DNA of 64,000 nt from Oceanobacillus oncorhynchi (GCF_000821065.1 NZ_CDGG01000001.1:3596001-3660000), one strand, 5' to 3'. Shown: positions 1 to 9,003, counted from the stretch's first letter. Numbers and translations are program-made. Notes: generated by a model from the letters alone, not told the origin.

Positions 1-1148
1 TGTGCAATCAGCCAAATAACGGTCAAAAACTTCATTCCTGCAAATCGCTTCATGAAGATGTCCTTCAATTAAATCTTCAAACTGGTTGGATACAATGGTC
101 CGTGCTGCCAGTTCTGCTAATAAGGGAGAGACGGATATATTTAAATTATACAGTGCTTTTGAAATGAGCTCCTTATATTGTTTCGGCGCCGCCACATAAG
201 CTAATCGCAGCCCTGGTGCTATGGACTTTGATAAACTGGCAACATAAATGGTCTGTTCAGGCGCAAAAGCGGCAATTGCCGGATATGCTTTTTTATGATG
301 AAGGTTATATGTCGCGTCTTCTATAATAATCTGGTTATACTTTTTAGCAATTGCTGCGATTTCTTTTCGATTTTCGACAGGCATACAGCAAGCTGTTGGA
401 TTGTGGTAGTCGGGAACTACATATATCCCTTTGATATGCTCGTTTTTACAGGCATCTTCAAAAGCAGAGGGGCTCATGATATGATTCTCTGCTTTGATCG
501 GTATGATGTGTATACCAAACATTGCGGCAACCGTTTTTAATCCAGGATAAGTATGGGAATCAGCGCCAATACGGTCGCCGGATTTATAGAGACTGGCTAA
601 TATAGCCGTAATGGCATTTTGTCCTCCATTTGCAAATAAGATATGGTCAACAGTCGTTTCATAGCCGCCTCTTTTGATAAATTTTACGGCAGCGTCTTTT
701 TGCCAAAGACTGTCTCCGGCACGGCCATAACCAAACCATTTTTCATAGTCTGTTTCCTGTGCCATGCTTTTTAATTGGAGCTGAAGTAGTTTATAAGAAT
801 CATTATCAGGCAATGTAGCGCCCATTTCGATTAAATGCTTTGGCTTTGTATCCTCTAGTAAATAGGCATTGGATAGCGCATCGTAAGCTACAAAAGTTCC
901 GCTGCCGACAGATGAACTTAACAAGCCTTTTAACCCGCACATTTTAAAAGCTTTTGAAATGGTACTTAAATTTAAATCTAAATAATCAGCCAACTCTCGC
1001 TGAGGGGGAAGCTTTGTTCCTGGCAATAAATTTCCATTTAGTATATCGTCCTCCAATTGCTGGGCGAGAGTTTGATAAACTGGCTTTTTGTTTTTATTGA
1101 GCAACGGTTTCCAAGACATCGGATAGTTTTCAAAAGAATTAATAGACA
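1..1148 (-). CDS. MocR/GntR-type PLP-dependent transcriptional regulator (3' end outside window)
   Basis: The minus-strand frame is open from an ATG at 1148 to the window edge (about 382 residues), so the C-terminus is missing. Residues about 15-85 form a GntR winged helix (PPQRELADYLDLNLSTISKAF), followed by a class I aminotransferase fold with the PLP-lysine segment SLSKSIAPGLRLAY. Proteins of this MocR layout are usually regulators that sense PLP or an amino-compound and act on a divergent gene. The divergent neighbour here is only decayed sequence, so the target cannot be read. The family call is secure; the effector is unknown. Confidence 0.9.
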
Positions 1149-1360
1149 TGTTCTTCCCCCTCTTATACAATTTTACGCTGTTTATTTCGACAGTTTCTTA
1201 CAATTTCAATGATTTCTTAAAATACTGAATAACATCCTTGCTTTATATTGTATAAGCATATTCTTCCCATCTGCAATTCTTTTTTTGAATTTACTAAACC
1301 TCATGATGAGTTAATGCCTTAGGAAGCAATTGCAATTGCAGAGCAAATTGCCGATCCTGA

Positions 1361-1410
1361 CAAACTAAAAACCAAACCTTCCAATAAAATAAGGTTTGGT
1401 TTTTAGTTTG
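1361..1410. terminator. Perfect 20-bp inverted repeat, likely bidirectional terminator
   Basis: Arms 1361-1380 and 1391-1410 are exact reverse complements around a 10-base loop. The outer part is A/T and the inner part GG-rich, which suits a factor-independent terminator read either way. On the minus strand it follows the decayed oxidoreductase gene. Confidence 0.6.
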
Positions 1411-1449
1411 TTTGTCATTATCGAGCAAACGGCTGCTCCGCTGTGTCTT

Positions 1450-1818
1450 TTTATAGCAGGGGGTAAGCAGCTCCGGGTTCAACGCATAATCTACATACTC
1501 TTTTGTGATTTCAGCAAGTTGTTCCTCCTTGATGACCGACACCATTCAGCGCAAATGGCGGTAAATAATGTGCACCGACAAAGTTAACAGCTGCTTCCAA
1601 TGGAGGGACGCTGTATCAATAGAAAGGAAATTGAAAAATAATACGATCATGATTTTCTACCAGCTTTTGTTCCTCTTGAACATCGATTTATTCCTTGGAA
1701 TAAGCTCTATAAACATCGTGGAAAGTAACGTTAGGCTGCTTCTTTATTCTTCAATTAAATACTGGTTTCCACGAGATTTAGCCAAATTGGGGTGAAAAAC
1801 GAATACTAATGTTTTCAT
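1450..1818 (-). pseudogene. Decayed NAD(P)H oxidoreductase (flavodoxin-like quinone reductase, YwrO/KefG type)
   Basis: From an ATG at 1818 the minus strand reads KTLVFVFHPNLAKSRGNQYL, the nucleotide-binding start of flavodoxin-fold NAD(P)H-quinone reductases. It then meets a stop. Pieces in other frames continue the family order: (HD)VYRAYSK.., ENHDRII, QFPF, then NFVGAHYLPPFALNGVG and EYVDYALNPEL near 1470-1500. The middle (active-site loop) is deleted and there are several frameshifts. This is a dead gene; the family assignment is from remembered motifs and could be tested by a translated search of 1400-1830. Confidence 0.6.
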
Positions 1819-1983
1819 TTTATACGAACACCTTCTATAAATCGCTTTATCAGCGCTTCATCGCAGCTGAAGTATTTTCCGGAAAATAAATCTATATTGC
1901 GTAGTTCAAACGATAAGTCTGTATTCATTTGGTTACTAAAATCATCGTAAATCCAAAGTTTCTTTTTTGAGAAGCAGGCACTT
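1815..1983 (-). pseudogene. C-terminal gene fragment, unrecognised
   Basis: The minus strand stays open for about 55 codons ending DEALIKRFIEGVRIK and a TGA that overlaps the ATG of the decayed oxidoreductase (ATGA). The translational overlap suggests this was the upstream gene of the same operon. No start codon is kept: the frame opens after a stop at about 1984. I do not recognise the family. Confidence 0.3.
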
Positions 1984-2237
1984 TAATTAAACATTGTTCC
2001 TTTTAAGAAACCAAATGGAGTAAAAGAAGTTATCTATATATTTAATTGAATTGACTGTTTAGAGATGACCTGATTGCCATAGAATATTAGAAATAACAAC
2101 AAACCAATCTTCGTATTTTTTGACTTACAAGGTATATGACCATCAGAGAAAACATATAGATGTAATAACGAACTAAAAACTAGTGAAAGTATCAAAACGT
2201 ATAGAGAGAACATAGAAAAATAAACTTGAAATAAAGA

Positions 2238-2898
2238 AAGGGTACGCAAAGCAGGAAGTTTTAGAACGTATCCAAATGGAACGAAACAGCCAGCTGCACC
2301 TACTGTAAAAGAAGAGGAGAATTTCAACCAGGCATTAATGTATTTCACAAGACATGCTGATTTTAATACGCTTGGTGCAGCGACGGAGCGTATATTTCCA
2401 GAAGATGATAATGGACCTGGCGCGTTAGCTCTTGGAGTTCCCTATTTTATTGATCATCAGTTAGCAGGAGCATATGGAAATAATGATAAAGAATATATGC
2501 AAGGTCCCTTTCGTAAGGGAACCCCTTTTCAAGGCTATCAGTCTGCATTAAAACGTCATGAAATCTTTATGCAGGGAATTCGTGCATTAGAGCAGGAAAG
2601 CCAAAATGATTATAAGGAGTCTTTTATAGATTTGGAAGGAGAACAGCAGGATAAAATATTGCAAAAATTTGAAAATGACGAAGTAAAATTAAAAGGGGTT
2701 GCGTCCTCTGAGTTTTTCAAAATGCTGCGTGCATCGACACTCGCAGGTGCTTATGCTGATCCTTTATATGGCGGGAATGATAAAATGCGCGGTTGGAAAA
2801 TGAAGGAATATCCAGGCAGTCAAATGAGTTATACCGATAAAATTGAGGATGAAAGCTTTATAGAGATGGAACCAAAAGCATTAAACGATCATTTGTAA
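2238..2898 (+). pseudogene. Gluconate 2-dehydrogenase subunit 3-like protein, N-terminus (Tat signal) lost
   Basis: The protein carries YFTRHADFNTLGAATERIFP followed by EDDNGPGALALGVPYFIDHQ, the typical start of the mature small subunit of GMC-type gluconate/sugar dehydrogenases (subunit 3). Family members normally start with a twin-arginine signal. Here the frame is open upstream to about 2238 (GSFRTYPNGTKQPAAPTVKEE) but has no start codon, no ribosome site and no RR motif. The first in-frame ATG is at 2338 and leaves a 186-residue leaderless protein. It sits 21 bases before the large-subunit remnant. I infer a 5' truncation; an intact paralogue elsewhere may exist. Confidence 0.65.
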
Positions 2899-2919
2899 TA
2901 CGATGAGGAGGCTGTTGAT

Positions 2920-3708
2920 ATGGCAAAGAAATTGGACAAGGTAGATGTTGTCACTGTTGGGGTTGGCTGGACAGGCGGTATTATTGCCGAGTTGACAAAG
3001 GAAGGATATAAAGTCGTTGGTCTGGAACGAGGCGGTGACAGAGGAACAGAAGATTTTCATATGGTTCATGATGAATACCGTTACGCTGTCCGTTATGGGC
3101 TGATGCAGGATACCTCGAAAGAAACCATCACATTTCGGAATAAACGGGATGAACATGCATTGCCCATGAGACAATTAGGTTCATTTCTTCTGGGAGAAGG
3201 TGTCGGCGGTGCTGGAGATCATTGGAATGGACATACGTGGCGTTTTTTGCCATATGACTTGGAAATCAAATCGGAAACAGATAAAAAATATGGAAAGGAC
3301 AAGCTGAGCGACGATTATACATTACAGGACTGGGGCATCACTTATGATGAGCTAGAGCCTTATTTTTATAAATTTGAACAAATTACTGGCATCAGCGGAG
3401 AAGAGAATCCAATGGGAGCTCCTCGGAAGAACGATTATCCGACAGGCCCAATGAAAAGCACTCCCATCTTGGATCGCTTTAAAAAAGCTGCTAAGAATTT
3501 AAATCTTCATCCTATCCAGATGGCGTCCGCAAATTTATCGGAGGCATATGAAAATCCGGATGGGGAAACAATCAATGCTTGTCAGTATTGCGGTTTCTGT
3601 GAGAGATTTGGTTGTGAGTACGGAGCAAAGTCAAGCCCGAATATCACCGTTCTCCCTACTGCAAAAAAAAACAGTTTCTTGATGAAGGAGGCCAATTGGT
3701 CCAAGTGA
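2920..3708 (+). pseudogene. GMC family FAD dehydrogenase large subunit, C-terminal half deleted
   Basis: It starts with a good GAGGAGG site at about 2904. The first 250 residues match the gluconate 2-dehydrogenase flavoprotein: FAD-binding VGVGWTGGIIAELTKEGYK, LERGGDRGTEDF and a later CxxCGFCERFGC cluster. The family is about 570 residues long; this one stops at 262, right after SPNITVLPTAKKN. Past an A-run at 3663-3670, the +1 frame continues as FLDEGGQLVQVSKNSQHV before a stop, perhaps the tail of another gene. The substrate-binding half and catalytic His/Asn are missing, so it should not work as an enzyme. tatA follows 50 bases later, the arrangement expected for a Tat-exported dehydrogenase. 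Confidence 0.8.
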
Positions 3709-3758
3709 GTAAAAACAGCCAGCATGTTTAATGATAGAATAAAAGAGGAGGGAACAGG

Positions 3759-3962
3759 ATGGGGCTTTCCAATATCGGTATCCCAGGCTTGATTCTGATT
3801 ATTATTCTGGCTTTGATCATTTTTGGTCCCCAAAAACTGCCTGAAATTGGTTCTGCCTTAGGGAAAACACTGACTTCATTTAAAAAATCAGCAGAAGGCA
3901 TCATAAGTGATGAAGAAGCGAGTGAAACAAAGGAAATACCGAAAGTCAACAGAGAAGGTTGA
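3759..3962 (+). CDS. tatA: Sec-independent protein translocase TatA
   Basis: A 67-residue protein with one N-terminal membrane helix ([13 protein letters not shown]), the [10 protein letters not shown] hinge and an amphipathic helix, all hallmarks of TatA/TatE. It has a GAGGAGGG ribosome site and follows the broken GMC dehydrogenase genes, so it probably once served that Tat substrate. No tatC lies beside it. Two more tatA genes and one tatC are at 42266-43505, and this copy may now work with that TatC. Length and motif are normal. Confidence 0.93.
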   Translation: MGLSNIGIPGLILIIILALIIFGPQKLPEIGSALGKTLTSFKKSAEGIISDEEASETKEIPKVNREG

Positions 3963-4060
3963 AATCTTATGTTAATATTCTGCAATGCAATAAGCGTATC
4001 CGATGAATATGAGTTTGAGGTTTATTAGTATAGCTGTTTTCATAGAAAGAAATTTGAAGC

Positions 4061-4116
4061 CTTGTACTAAAAAAGAGAGCTGCACCGGCAGAATCCTTTA
4101 GGTACAAGACTTTTTT
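4061..4116 (+). terminator. Probable terminator after tatA
   Basis: CTTGTAC at 4061-4067 pairs with GTACAAG at 4102-4108, followed by a T-run (4111-4116). The large loop contains a smaller GC hairpin (CTGCACCGGCAG). The long loop makes it only moderately convincing. Confidence 0.45.
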
Positions 4117-4194
4117 GCTGTGTATGAGATGACTTTTACCGGTTTTTTAAGTAGCTTAATCAGGAACGAAAAGATAGAAATAAAAAAAGACACA

Positions 4195-4227
4195 TTGACA
4201 TTTGTAATGATAATGATTATCATTATC
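4195..4227 (+). promoter_or_regulatory. Promoter with embedded perfect Fur box (upstream of ferredoxin-NADP reductase)
   Basis: TTGACA (4195-4200), a 17-base spacer and TATCAT (4218-4223) form a near-consensus sigma-A promoter. GATAATGATTATCATTATC at 4209-4227 is identical to the classic 19-bp Fur consensus and covers the spacer and -10. Fur-Fe(II) binding should block transcription when iron is plentiful. The next plus-strand gene is the reductase at 4466, leaving a leader of about 230 bases. Its B. subtilis relative ycgT is, to my knowledge, also Fur-controlled. Confidence 0.9.
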
Positions 4228-4246
4228 ATTACATAGTAGGATTTCT

Positions 4247-4438
4247 TTATCTAGCGGTTTTGATGGGACGAGTAAACGCAGTCCCAGGTCCAACTAAGGC
4301 GTTCGCGAATTGAAGTAATTGAAGACATTTTTCATCTCCCAATTTGCGCATCATTCTAGATATTATCCAATATTTTAGCATGTGTTTTTTATCGATCTGG
4401 TGTGAATCCTCACGAATATTAGAAAAAGAATACAGAAA
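4247..4438 (-). pseudogene. C-terminal gene fragment, unrecognised
   Basis: On the minus strand the frame is open from about 4438 to a stop at 4247-4249 (44 codons from an ATG at 4381). It reads like real protein: MLKYWIISRMMRKLGDEK, then LQLLQFANALVGPG and FTRPIKTAR. There is no ribosome site before the ATG, and the coding look continues upstream of it. I infer the tail of a lost gene lying antisense in the leader of the reductase mRNA. The family is not recognised. Confidence 0.35.
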
Positions 4439-4465
4439 ATTTAACTTATGGAAGGTTGTTAGACG

Positions 4466-5512
4466 ATGACAGAATGCAAAGATGTAACCATTATAGGCGG
4501 TGGCCCGGCTGGATTGTATGCGGCCTTTTATTGCGGGATGCGCGATCTATCTGCCCGCATTATCGAATTTAAACCAAACCTCGGAGGGAAGGTTCATATC
4601 TATCCTGAAAAAATGATTTGGGATATAGGAGGACTAACACCGATTACCGGCGCTCAATTGATAGAGCAAATGGAAGCGCAGGCACGTACATTTAACCCGA
4701 AAGTTATTTTAAATGAAAAAGTGGAAAAACTTGAAAAGAATATGGAAGATTGTTTTGTGGTGACAACCAATACAGGACATAAATACGTTAGCCGAACGGT
4801 TATTTTGGCAACTGGCGGAGGTATTCTGGAACCAATTAAATTGGATATAGAGGGAGCGGACCGTTTCGAGGTAAGCAACCTTCATTACACAGTACAGAGC
4901 CTTGACAGGTTTAAAGATAAGAAAGTGATTGTTTCCGGCGGAGGAGATACGGCCATTGACTGGGCTACCGAATTAGAGCCCATTGCGGAACAGGTATCAT
5001 TGGTTTATCGAGGGGAGGAATTCAAAGCGATGGAAGCGCATATCGCTCATCTGGAAGCCTCCTCTGTCCATATCTATAAAAATACAAAAATAGAAAAATT
5101 GCTTGCAGACGAAGAAGGTCATCATGTCAAAGAAATATTGACGAAAAACCAAAAAACCGGGGAAAAAGTTCGTTTTGAAGTGGACGATTTAATCATTAAT
5201 CATGGATTTGACAGAGAGCTGAAATTTATTAAAGAAAGTCCGTTGAAAGTAGAACTTGAACAGGACTTTTTCGTAAAAGGATCCGGAAAAGCTGAAACGA
5301 ACATAGCTGGTTTATATGCTGCCGGTGATATTCTTTCATTCGATGGAAAGGTGCACTTAATTGCCGGCGCGTACAATGATGCAGCGAATACAGTGAATCA
5401 AGCAAAGCTGTATATGAAGCCGGATGCCTATAATGAGATTTATGTCTCTTCTCACAACTCAAAATTTCATGAAAAAAACAGAAAGCTGCTTTCTCACTTG
5501 TATACGAAATAA
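4466..5512 (+). CDS. Ferredoxin/flavodoxin--NADP(+) reductase (YumC/YcgT family)
   Basis: A 348-residue thioredoxin-reductase-like flavoprotein without the redox CxxC. It shows the FAD motif GGGPAGLYAAF (residues about 11-21), ATGGGIL, the NADP motif GGGDTAIDWA and the C-terminal FAD segment GLYAAGDIL. The enzyme passes electrons between NADPH and ferredoxin or flavodoxin in the cytosol, and in Bacilli may also reduce iron for release. Length fits the family (about 330-350). A perfect Fur box precedes it, so it is probably raised under iron starvation. Start chosen at ATG 4466 because the FAD motif follows at once; the ribosome site (GGAAGG) is modest. Confidence 0.92.
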   Translation: MTECKDVTIIGGGPAGLYAAFYCGMRDLSARIIEFKPNLGGKVHIYPEKMIWDIGGLTPITGAQLIEQMEAQARTFNPKVILNEKVEKLEKNMEDCFVVTTNTGHKYVSRTVILATGGGILEPIKLDIEGADRFEVSNLHYTVQSLDRFKDKKVIVSGGGDTAIDWATELEPIAEQVSLVYRGEEFKAMEAHIAHLEASSVHIYKNTKIEKLLADEEGHHVKEILTKNQKTGEKVRFEVDDLIINHGFDRELKFIKESPLKVELEQDFFVKGSGKAETNIAGLYAAGDILSFDGKVHLIAGAYNDAANTVNQAKLYMKPDAYNEIYVSSHNSKFHEKNRKLLSHLYTK

Positions 5513-5525
5513 TAAGGCAGAAAAT

Positions 5526-5672
5526 ATGAATTTAAATGATACATGCCATCTTCTTATTGACACTATCTCGAACAAAGATAGTGTTTTAATTTTGGAGGAA
5601 ATGGAATGCCTTACATTGAGAAGCTGTTCTAAGAAAATAGAGGAAGAGCTTATAGCACATTGTATTCTATAA
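5526..5672 (+). other. Small ORF of doubtful reality
   Basis: A 48-codon ORF starts 14 bases after the reductase (ending KKIEEELIAHCIL). A terminator-like hairpin lies inside it (5559-5590), which argues against translation of the whole frame. No family recognised. It could be a gene remnant or chance. Confidence 0.2.
5559..5592 (+). terminator. Terminator after the Fur-controlled reductase
   Basis: ACACTATCT (5560-5568) pairs with AGATAGTGT (5576-5584) and is followed by TTTTAATTTT. Confidence 0.7.
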
Positions 5673-5831
5673 AAAGAGAAAGATCGCACGTTTATTTATC
5701 GTATATCAACACGCATGTTACAATGAAGAATATGTTCTTAAAAAATTATAGCTCTCTATTTTTCCAAAATAGTATAGGATGACGTATTTATACGCTTGGC
5801 AAAACAATACATATCAAAGAGGTGTAGCGGA

Positions 5832-6872
5832 ATGAAAAAGATGAAGGCAGCAGTTCTGAATAAGCCATTGGATATTGAGGTTAAGGAAATAAATATACCA
5901 GAACCAAAGGAAAATGAAGTATTAATCAAAGTGCAGTGTATCGGTGTATGCGGCTCTGATGTGCACTACTACGAACACGGAAAAATCGGGCGTTATGTCG
6001 TAGAAGAACCACTCATTTTAGGGCATGAATTAGCAGGAGATATTGTTAAAGCTGGCAGTCAGGTTGAGAATCTTGCGGCAGGCGACCGTGTAGCTGTCGA
6101 GCCGGGTGTGGTATGCGGAACTTGTGAATATTGTAAATCAGGCCGATACAATCTCTGCCCGGAAGTACAATTTATGGCAACTCCGCCAGTTGACGGAGCT
6201 TGGTCTGAATATGTCACGATTCGCAGTGATTTCGCCTTTAAAATACCGGATCAAATGAGCTATGAAGAAGGGGCTTTAATTGAACCGCTTTCTGTTGGCA
6301 TTCATGCGATGCAGCGCGGAAAAGTTCATCCCAATGATAAAATGCTGATAACCGGTTTAGGACCTATTGGGCTGTTAGCGATCAAGGCAGCGAAAATATT
6401 CGGAGTGAACGAAATCTATTGCTCGGATGTGGTACCATATCGCAGAGAATTAGCGAAGAAATTTGGCGCGACAAAGGTATTTGATCCAACACAAGATAAT
6501 ATTCATGAGGAGATAGAAAAGGCAACAGCTGGCAGTGGTTTGGATATCGCCGTTGAAACTTCAGGTAATGGCCGGGCGGTTCAGGATGCACTGACGATTA
6601 CGAAACGCGGAGGAAGGATTGTATTAGTTGGATTACCTGCATCCTCAGAAATACCTGTAGATATTACCCATATCGTCGATTCAGAATACGACATTCACGG
6701 TGTTTTTCGCTATGCAAACAGTTATCCGACAGCAATACAGGCAATTGGCAGTCAGGACCTTGGTCTCGAGGATGTAATTACCCATAAGTATCGTTTAGAT
6801 AATATCAAAGAGGCTGTAGAAACCGCCGTAAATCAGAAGGATACTAGCATTAAGATAATGATTTATCCATGA
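5832..6872 (+). CDS. Zinc-dependent sorbitol/L-iditol-type dehydrogenase
   Basis: A 346-residue medium-chain dehydrogenase. Catalytic zinc ligands Cys40 (IGVCGSDVHYYEHG), His65 and Glu66 (GHELAGD) are present, as is the structural zinc lobe with Cys95/98/101/109 (CGTCEYCKSGRYNLC). The NAD-binding motif is GLGPIGLLA. HYYEHGKIG is typical of polyol dehydrogenases, which oxidise sorbitol or xylitol to ketoses with NAD. The frame is open to 5796, but ATG 5832 is chosen because AAAGAGGTG sits just before it. It stands alone, with no transporter beside it, so the real substrate is open. Confidence 0.9.
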   Translation: MKKMKAAVLNKPLDIEVKEINIPEPKENEVLIKVQCIGVCGSDVHYYEHGKIGRYVVEEPLILGHELAGDIVKAGSQVENLAAGDRVAVEPGVVCGTCEYCKSGRYNLCPEVQFMATPPVDGAWSEYVTIRSDFAFKIPDQMSYEEGALIEPLSVGIHAMQRGKVHPNDKMLITGLGPIGLLAIKAAKIFGVNEIYCSDVVPYRRELAKKFGATKVFDPTQDNIHEEIEKATAGSGLDIAVETSGNGRAVQDALTITKRGGRIVLVGLPASSEIPVDITHIVDSEYDIHGVFRYANSYPTAIQAIGSQDLGLEDVITHKYRLDNIKEAVETAVNQKDTSIKIMIYP

Positions 6873-6971
6873 TAACGAGTGAAACACACTAGTTTTTTAA
6901 GCTTCTTGGAAACCTATTTTTTTAATAGATTTGATTATTTCTTTGCTGATTTTCTTATAAACAAAAAAGAC

Positions 6972-7002
6972 TTGACTTAACAATTTGTTCTGCTACCATA
7001 AT
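6972..7002 (+). promoter_or_regulatory. Candidate promoter of the TPP-controlled tenA
   Basis: TTGACT (6972-6977) and CATAAT (6997-7002) are spaced 19 bases apart. TTAACA to TAATAG gives an alternative pair with 16 bases. Either would start the transcript just before the riboswitch. Confidence 0.45.
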
Positions 7003-7029
7003 AGACAATCGAATACATTTCAATTTTCT

Positions 7030-7117
7030 GCTAGGGGCGCCGTAACGGCTGAGATAAATGTATATTTAGCACCCTTAGAACCTGATCTGGTTAAGGCCAG
7101 CGGAGGGAAGTAGAATA
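7030..7117 (+). ncRNA. TPP riboswitch (THI element)
   Basis: The conserved blocks are GGGGCGCC, GGCTGAGA, ACCCTTAGAACCTGAT, CTGGTTAAGGCCAG and GCGGAGGGAAGT, in the correct order and spacing for the thiamine pyrophosphate aptamer. It lies about 100 bases before tenA. High TPP should shut the gene down. The expression platform between 7118 and 7216 has no clear T-tailed hairpin, so control may be at translation, but I could not fold it. Confidence 0.96.
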
Positions 7118-7216
7118 AGCAGACAACCATGCGCTATTTTTTCGTGTGTATGTTTTTGTATGCAGATGCTTCCTTCTACGAGTCTTTAGAAAAAAGATTA
7201 AAGGAGGATTTTTTTT

Positions 7217-7903
7217 ATGAAATTTACGGATGAATTACGTGCTGCAACGAAGGAAAGCTGGGAGCAAAGTTTACATCACCCATTTGTGCAAGGAATCGTG
7301 AAAGGAGATTTGCCGCTAGAAACATTTAAGTATTATATTTTACAAGATATTTACTATTTAAAACATTACGGTAAGATCCACGCGACTGCAGCATCCCAGG
7401 CCGAAGATTTTAAGCTGACTGCTCTTTTAGCTGATAAAGCGCGCTTTACAGCAGAGGCTGAACTGACCGTGCATAACGAGCACGCTGAGATTTTAAATAT
7501 TACACAAGCAGATTTAGATAACTTCAAACCAGCGCCAACTGCGTATGCCTATACTTCGCATTTGTATCGAGCAAGCCTGTCTGGAAATCTAGCACATACT
7601 GTGGCTGCCATACTGCCATGCTATTGGTTATATGCGGACATCGGAAAAGTGAATGAAAATGCCACTCCAGAGCCGGAAATTTATCGTAACTGGATTAAAA
7701 TGTATGCGAGTGACTGGTTTCAAGATTCAACTACCGAAATGATTAATTTACTAAACACTTTAGTTGAAGATATGAATGATAAGGAAAAAGAGAAGGTAAA
7801 AGAACAATTTATTATCGCAAAAGAATACGAACTCCATTTCTGGGAAATGTCCTACAATCTTGAAGGCTGGCTTTCAGAAAGTAAAAAAGTGAACAGTCGT
7901 TAA
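7217..7903 (+). CDS. tenA: Aminopyrimidine aminohydrolase / thiaminase II TenA
   Basis: A 228-residue all-helical TenA protein. In B. subtilis the enzyme hydrolyses 4-amino-5-aminomethyl-2-methylpyrimidine to the hydroxymethyl form, salvaging thiamin breakdown products. Motifs are LHHPFVQGIVKGDLPLETFK, the LQDIYYL segment and Cys135 (LPCYWLYADIGK), the expected catalytic cysteine; a late Glu lies in KEYELHFWEMSY. It has a strong AAAGGAGG site and sits under a TPP riboswitch. In B. subtilis it heads a tenA-tenI-thi operon; here it is alone, and no thi gene follows. Confidence 0.96.
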   Translation: MKFTDELRAATKESWEQSLHHPFVQGIVKGDLPLETFKYYILQDIYYLKHYGKIHATAASQAEDFKLTALLADKARFTAEAELTVHNEHAEILNITQADLDNFKPAPTAYAYTSHLYRASLSGNLAHTVAAILPCYWLYADIGKVNENATPEPEIYRNWIKMYASDWFQDSTTEMINLLNTLVEDMNDKEKEKVKEQFIIAKEYELHFWEMSYNLEGWLSESKKVNSR

Positions 7904-7959
7904 GAAGAAACAGAACGGCTTCCAATTTCTTAATGGGTTTGGTTTATTCGTTCCATGTT

Positions 7960-7993
7960 AAAGAACTCTCATTTATCTGATGGTTCTTTTTTT
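7960..7993 (+). terminator. Terminator after tenA
   Basis: AAAGAAC (7960-7966) pairs with GTTCTTT (7983-7989), followed by further T residues. Confidence 0.55.
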
Positions 7994-8202
7994 GGACTGG
8001 AAGGGAAAAGTATTTATTATACCAACTGCGCAATTTTGTTAAAAACACGATGCAGCTAATTTACTTGTGATACAATTTTCGTAATGGCAAGAAGCAAACA
8101 AGCCGAAGCCGGAAATTTAGTTTAATAAGCATTTATTCCAAAGAAATGAATACTTGTAGATAGTGAATTTAATCTTGTGTCTGACACGGAGGAGGGATAA
8201 TC

Positions 8203-8811
8203 GTGAAAAACACTCAAGTAACAAGAAAAGCTTCCGAGCAAATCGTATCCGCTATAAATGGATACCTGAAAGGACGAATCAGCCCCGTAGTGGTGGCTTT
8301 GGACGGGGGGAGCGGTGCAGGAAAATCTACGCTGGCTGCTGAGGTTGCTTCACACGTAGGAGCAACTGTTATTCAGTGTGATGCGTTTTTCGACGCGACG
8401 ATTACAGACGAGGAATGGAATACTTCTACATCGGAATGGAAATGTCGCAGATGTATTGACTGGCAACGTCTGCATAAAGAAGCATTGTTACCGCTTATAG
8501 CCGGGGAAAGCGTTCAATATCATCCTTTTTCTTTTTCAGCTGAAAGCGGTCTGGCCTCATCCTCCATAACGAAAGAGCCCTCAAAGGTCATTATTCTTGA
8601 TGGAATTTATAGCTCGCTGCCCGAATTTTCTGATGTTGTTGATTTGAAGATTCTAGTGGATGTATTACCTGAGGTTCGCCGTTATCGGCATAATGTAAGA
8701 GAGGGGCATGCGGATGAGGCTTGGCATAAGCAATGGGATCGTGCAGAGGACTACTATTTCTCCGTTTTGTGCCCGCCGGCATCATTTGATTTAATCGTCG
8801 TGAACGGGTAA
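8203..8811 (+). CDS. Uridine kinase-like P-loop NTPase
   Basis: A 202-residue protein with Walker A GGSGAGKST at residues 35-43, then QCDAFFD (acid base of the kinase fold), a lid region with basic residues (RRYRHNVREG) and LDGIYSS before strand 4. This is the uridine kinase/phosphoribulokinase-like family, found singly in many Bacilli with unknown substrate. The start ATG or GTG near 8203 follows GGAGGAGGG. It is a single gene followed by a Fur-controlled segment. Family call good; substrate not known. Confidence 0.8.
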   Translation: MKNTQVTRKASEQIVSAINGYLKGRISPVVVALDGGSGAGKSTLAAEVASHVGATVIQCDAFFDATITDEEWNTSTSEWKCRRCIDWQRLHKEALLPLIAGESVQYHPFSFSAESGLASSSITKEPSKVIILDGIYSSLPEFSDVVDLKILVDVLPEVRRYRHNVREGHADEAWHKQWDRAEDYYFSVLCPPASFDLIVVNG

Positions 8812-8869
8812 GGCACCGCTTAAATGCAATGATTCCATTCCCTAAAATAAATAATATTGTAATTATGTA

Positions 8870-8902
8870 TTGACAATTCAAGTGATAATGATTATCATTA
8901 TC
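8870..8902 (+). promoter_or_regulatory. Second promoter with perfect Fur box, now driving no intact gene
   Basis: TTGACA (8870-8875), a 17-base spacer and TATCAT (8893-8898) are laid out exactly as at 4195-4227. GATAATGATTATCATTATC at 8884-8902 is again the perfect 19-bp Fur consensus. The transcript would begin near 8905 and run into a gene remnant (to 9119). The next intact gene is the wall protein at 9324. Confidence 0.85.
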
Positions 8903-8912
8903 AATGAGGAAT

Positions 8913-9003
8913 AAGGTTTCTCTATCAAATTGTTCTGTATAAATCAGATGACTCATTGTGTTACCCCCCAACCAACATATTAGAGACTTGATAGAGATTC
9001 CTT
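8913..9003 (+). repeat. Imperfect inverted repeat just after the second Fur promoter
   Basis: 8913-8928 (AAGGTTTCTCTATCAA) and 8988-9003 are reverse complements at 14 of 16 positions. Inside, CAATGAG at 8902-8908 can also pair with CTCATTG at 8952-8958. The leader of the Fur-controlled transcript could therefore fold. Whether this is a small RNA or chance is unknown. Confidence 0.4.

Noticed and set aside
2034-2348. Minus-strand ORF with hydrophobic content
   Set aside because: No ribosome site or known domain; it overlaps the truncated dehydrogenase subunit, which has clear coding sense on the other strand.
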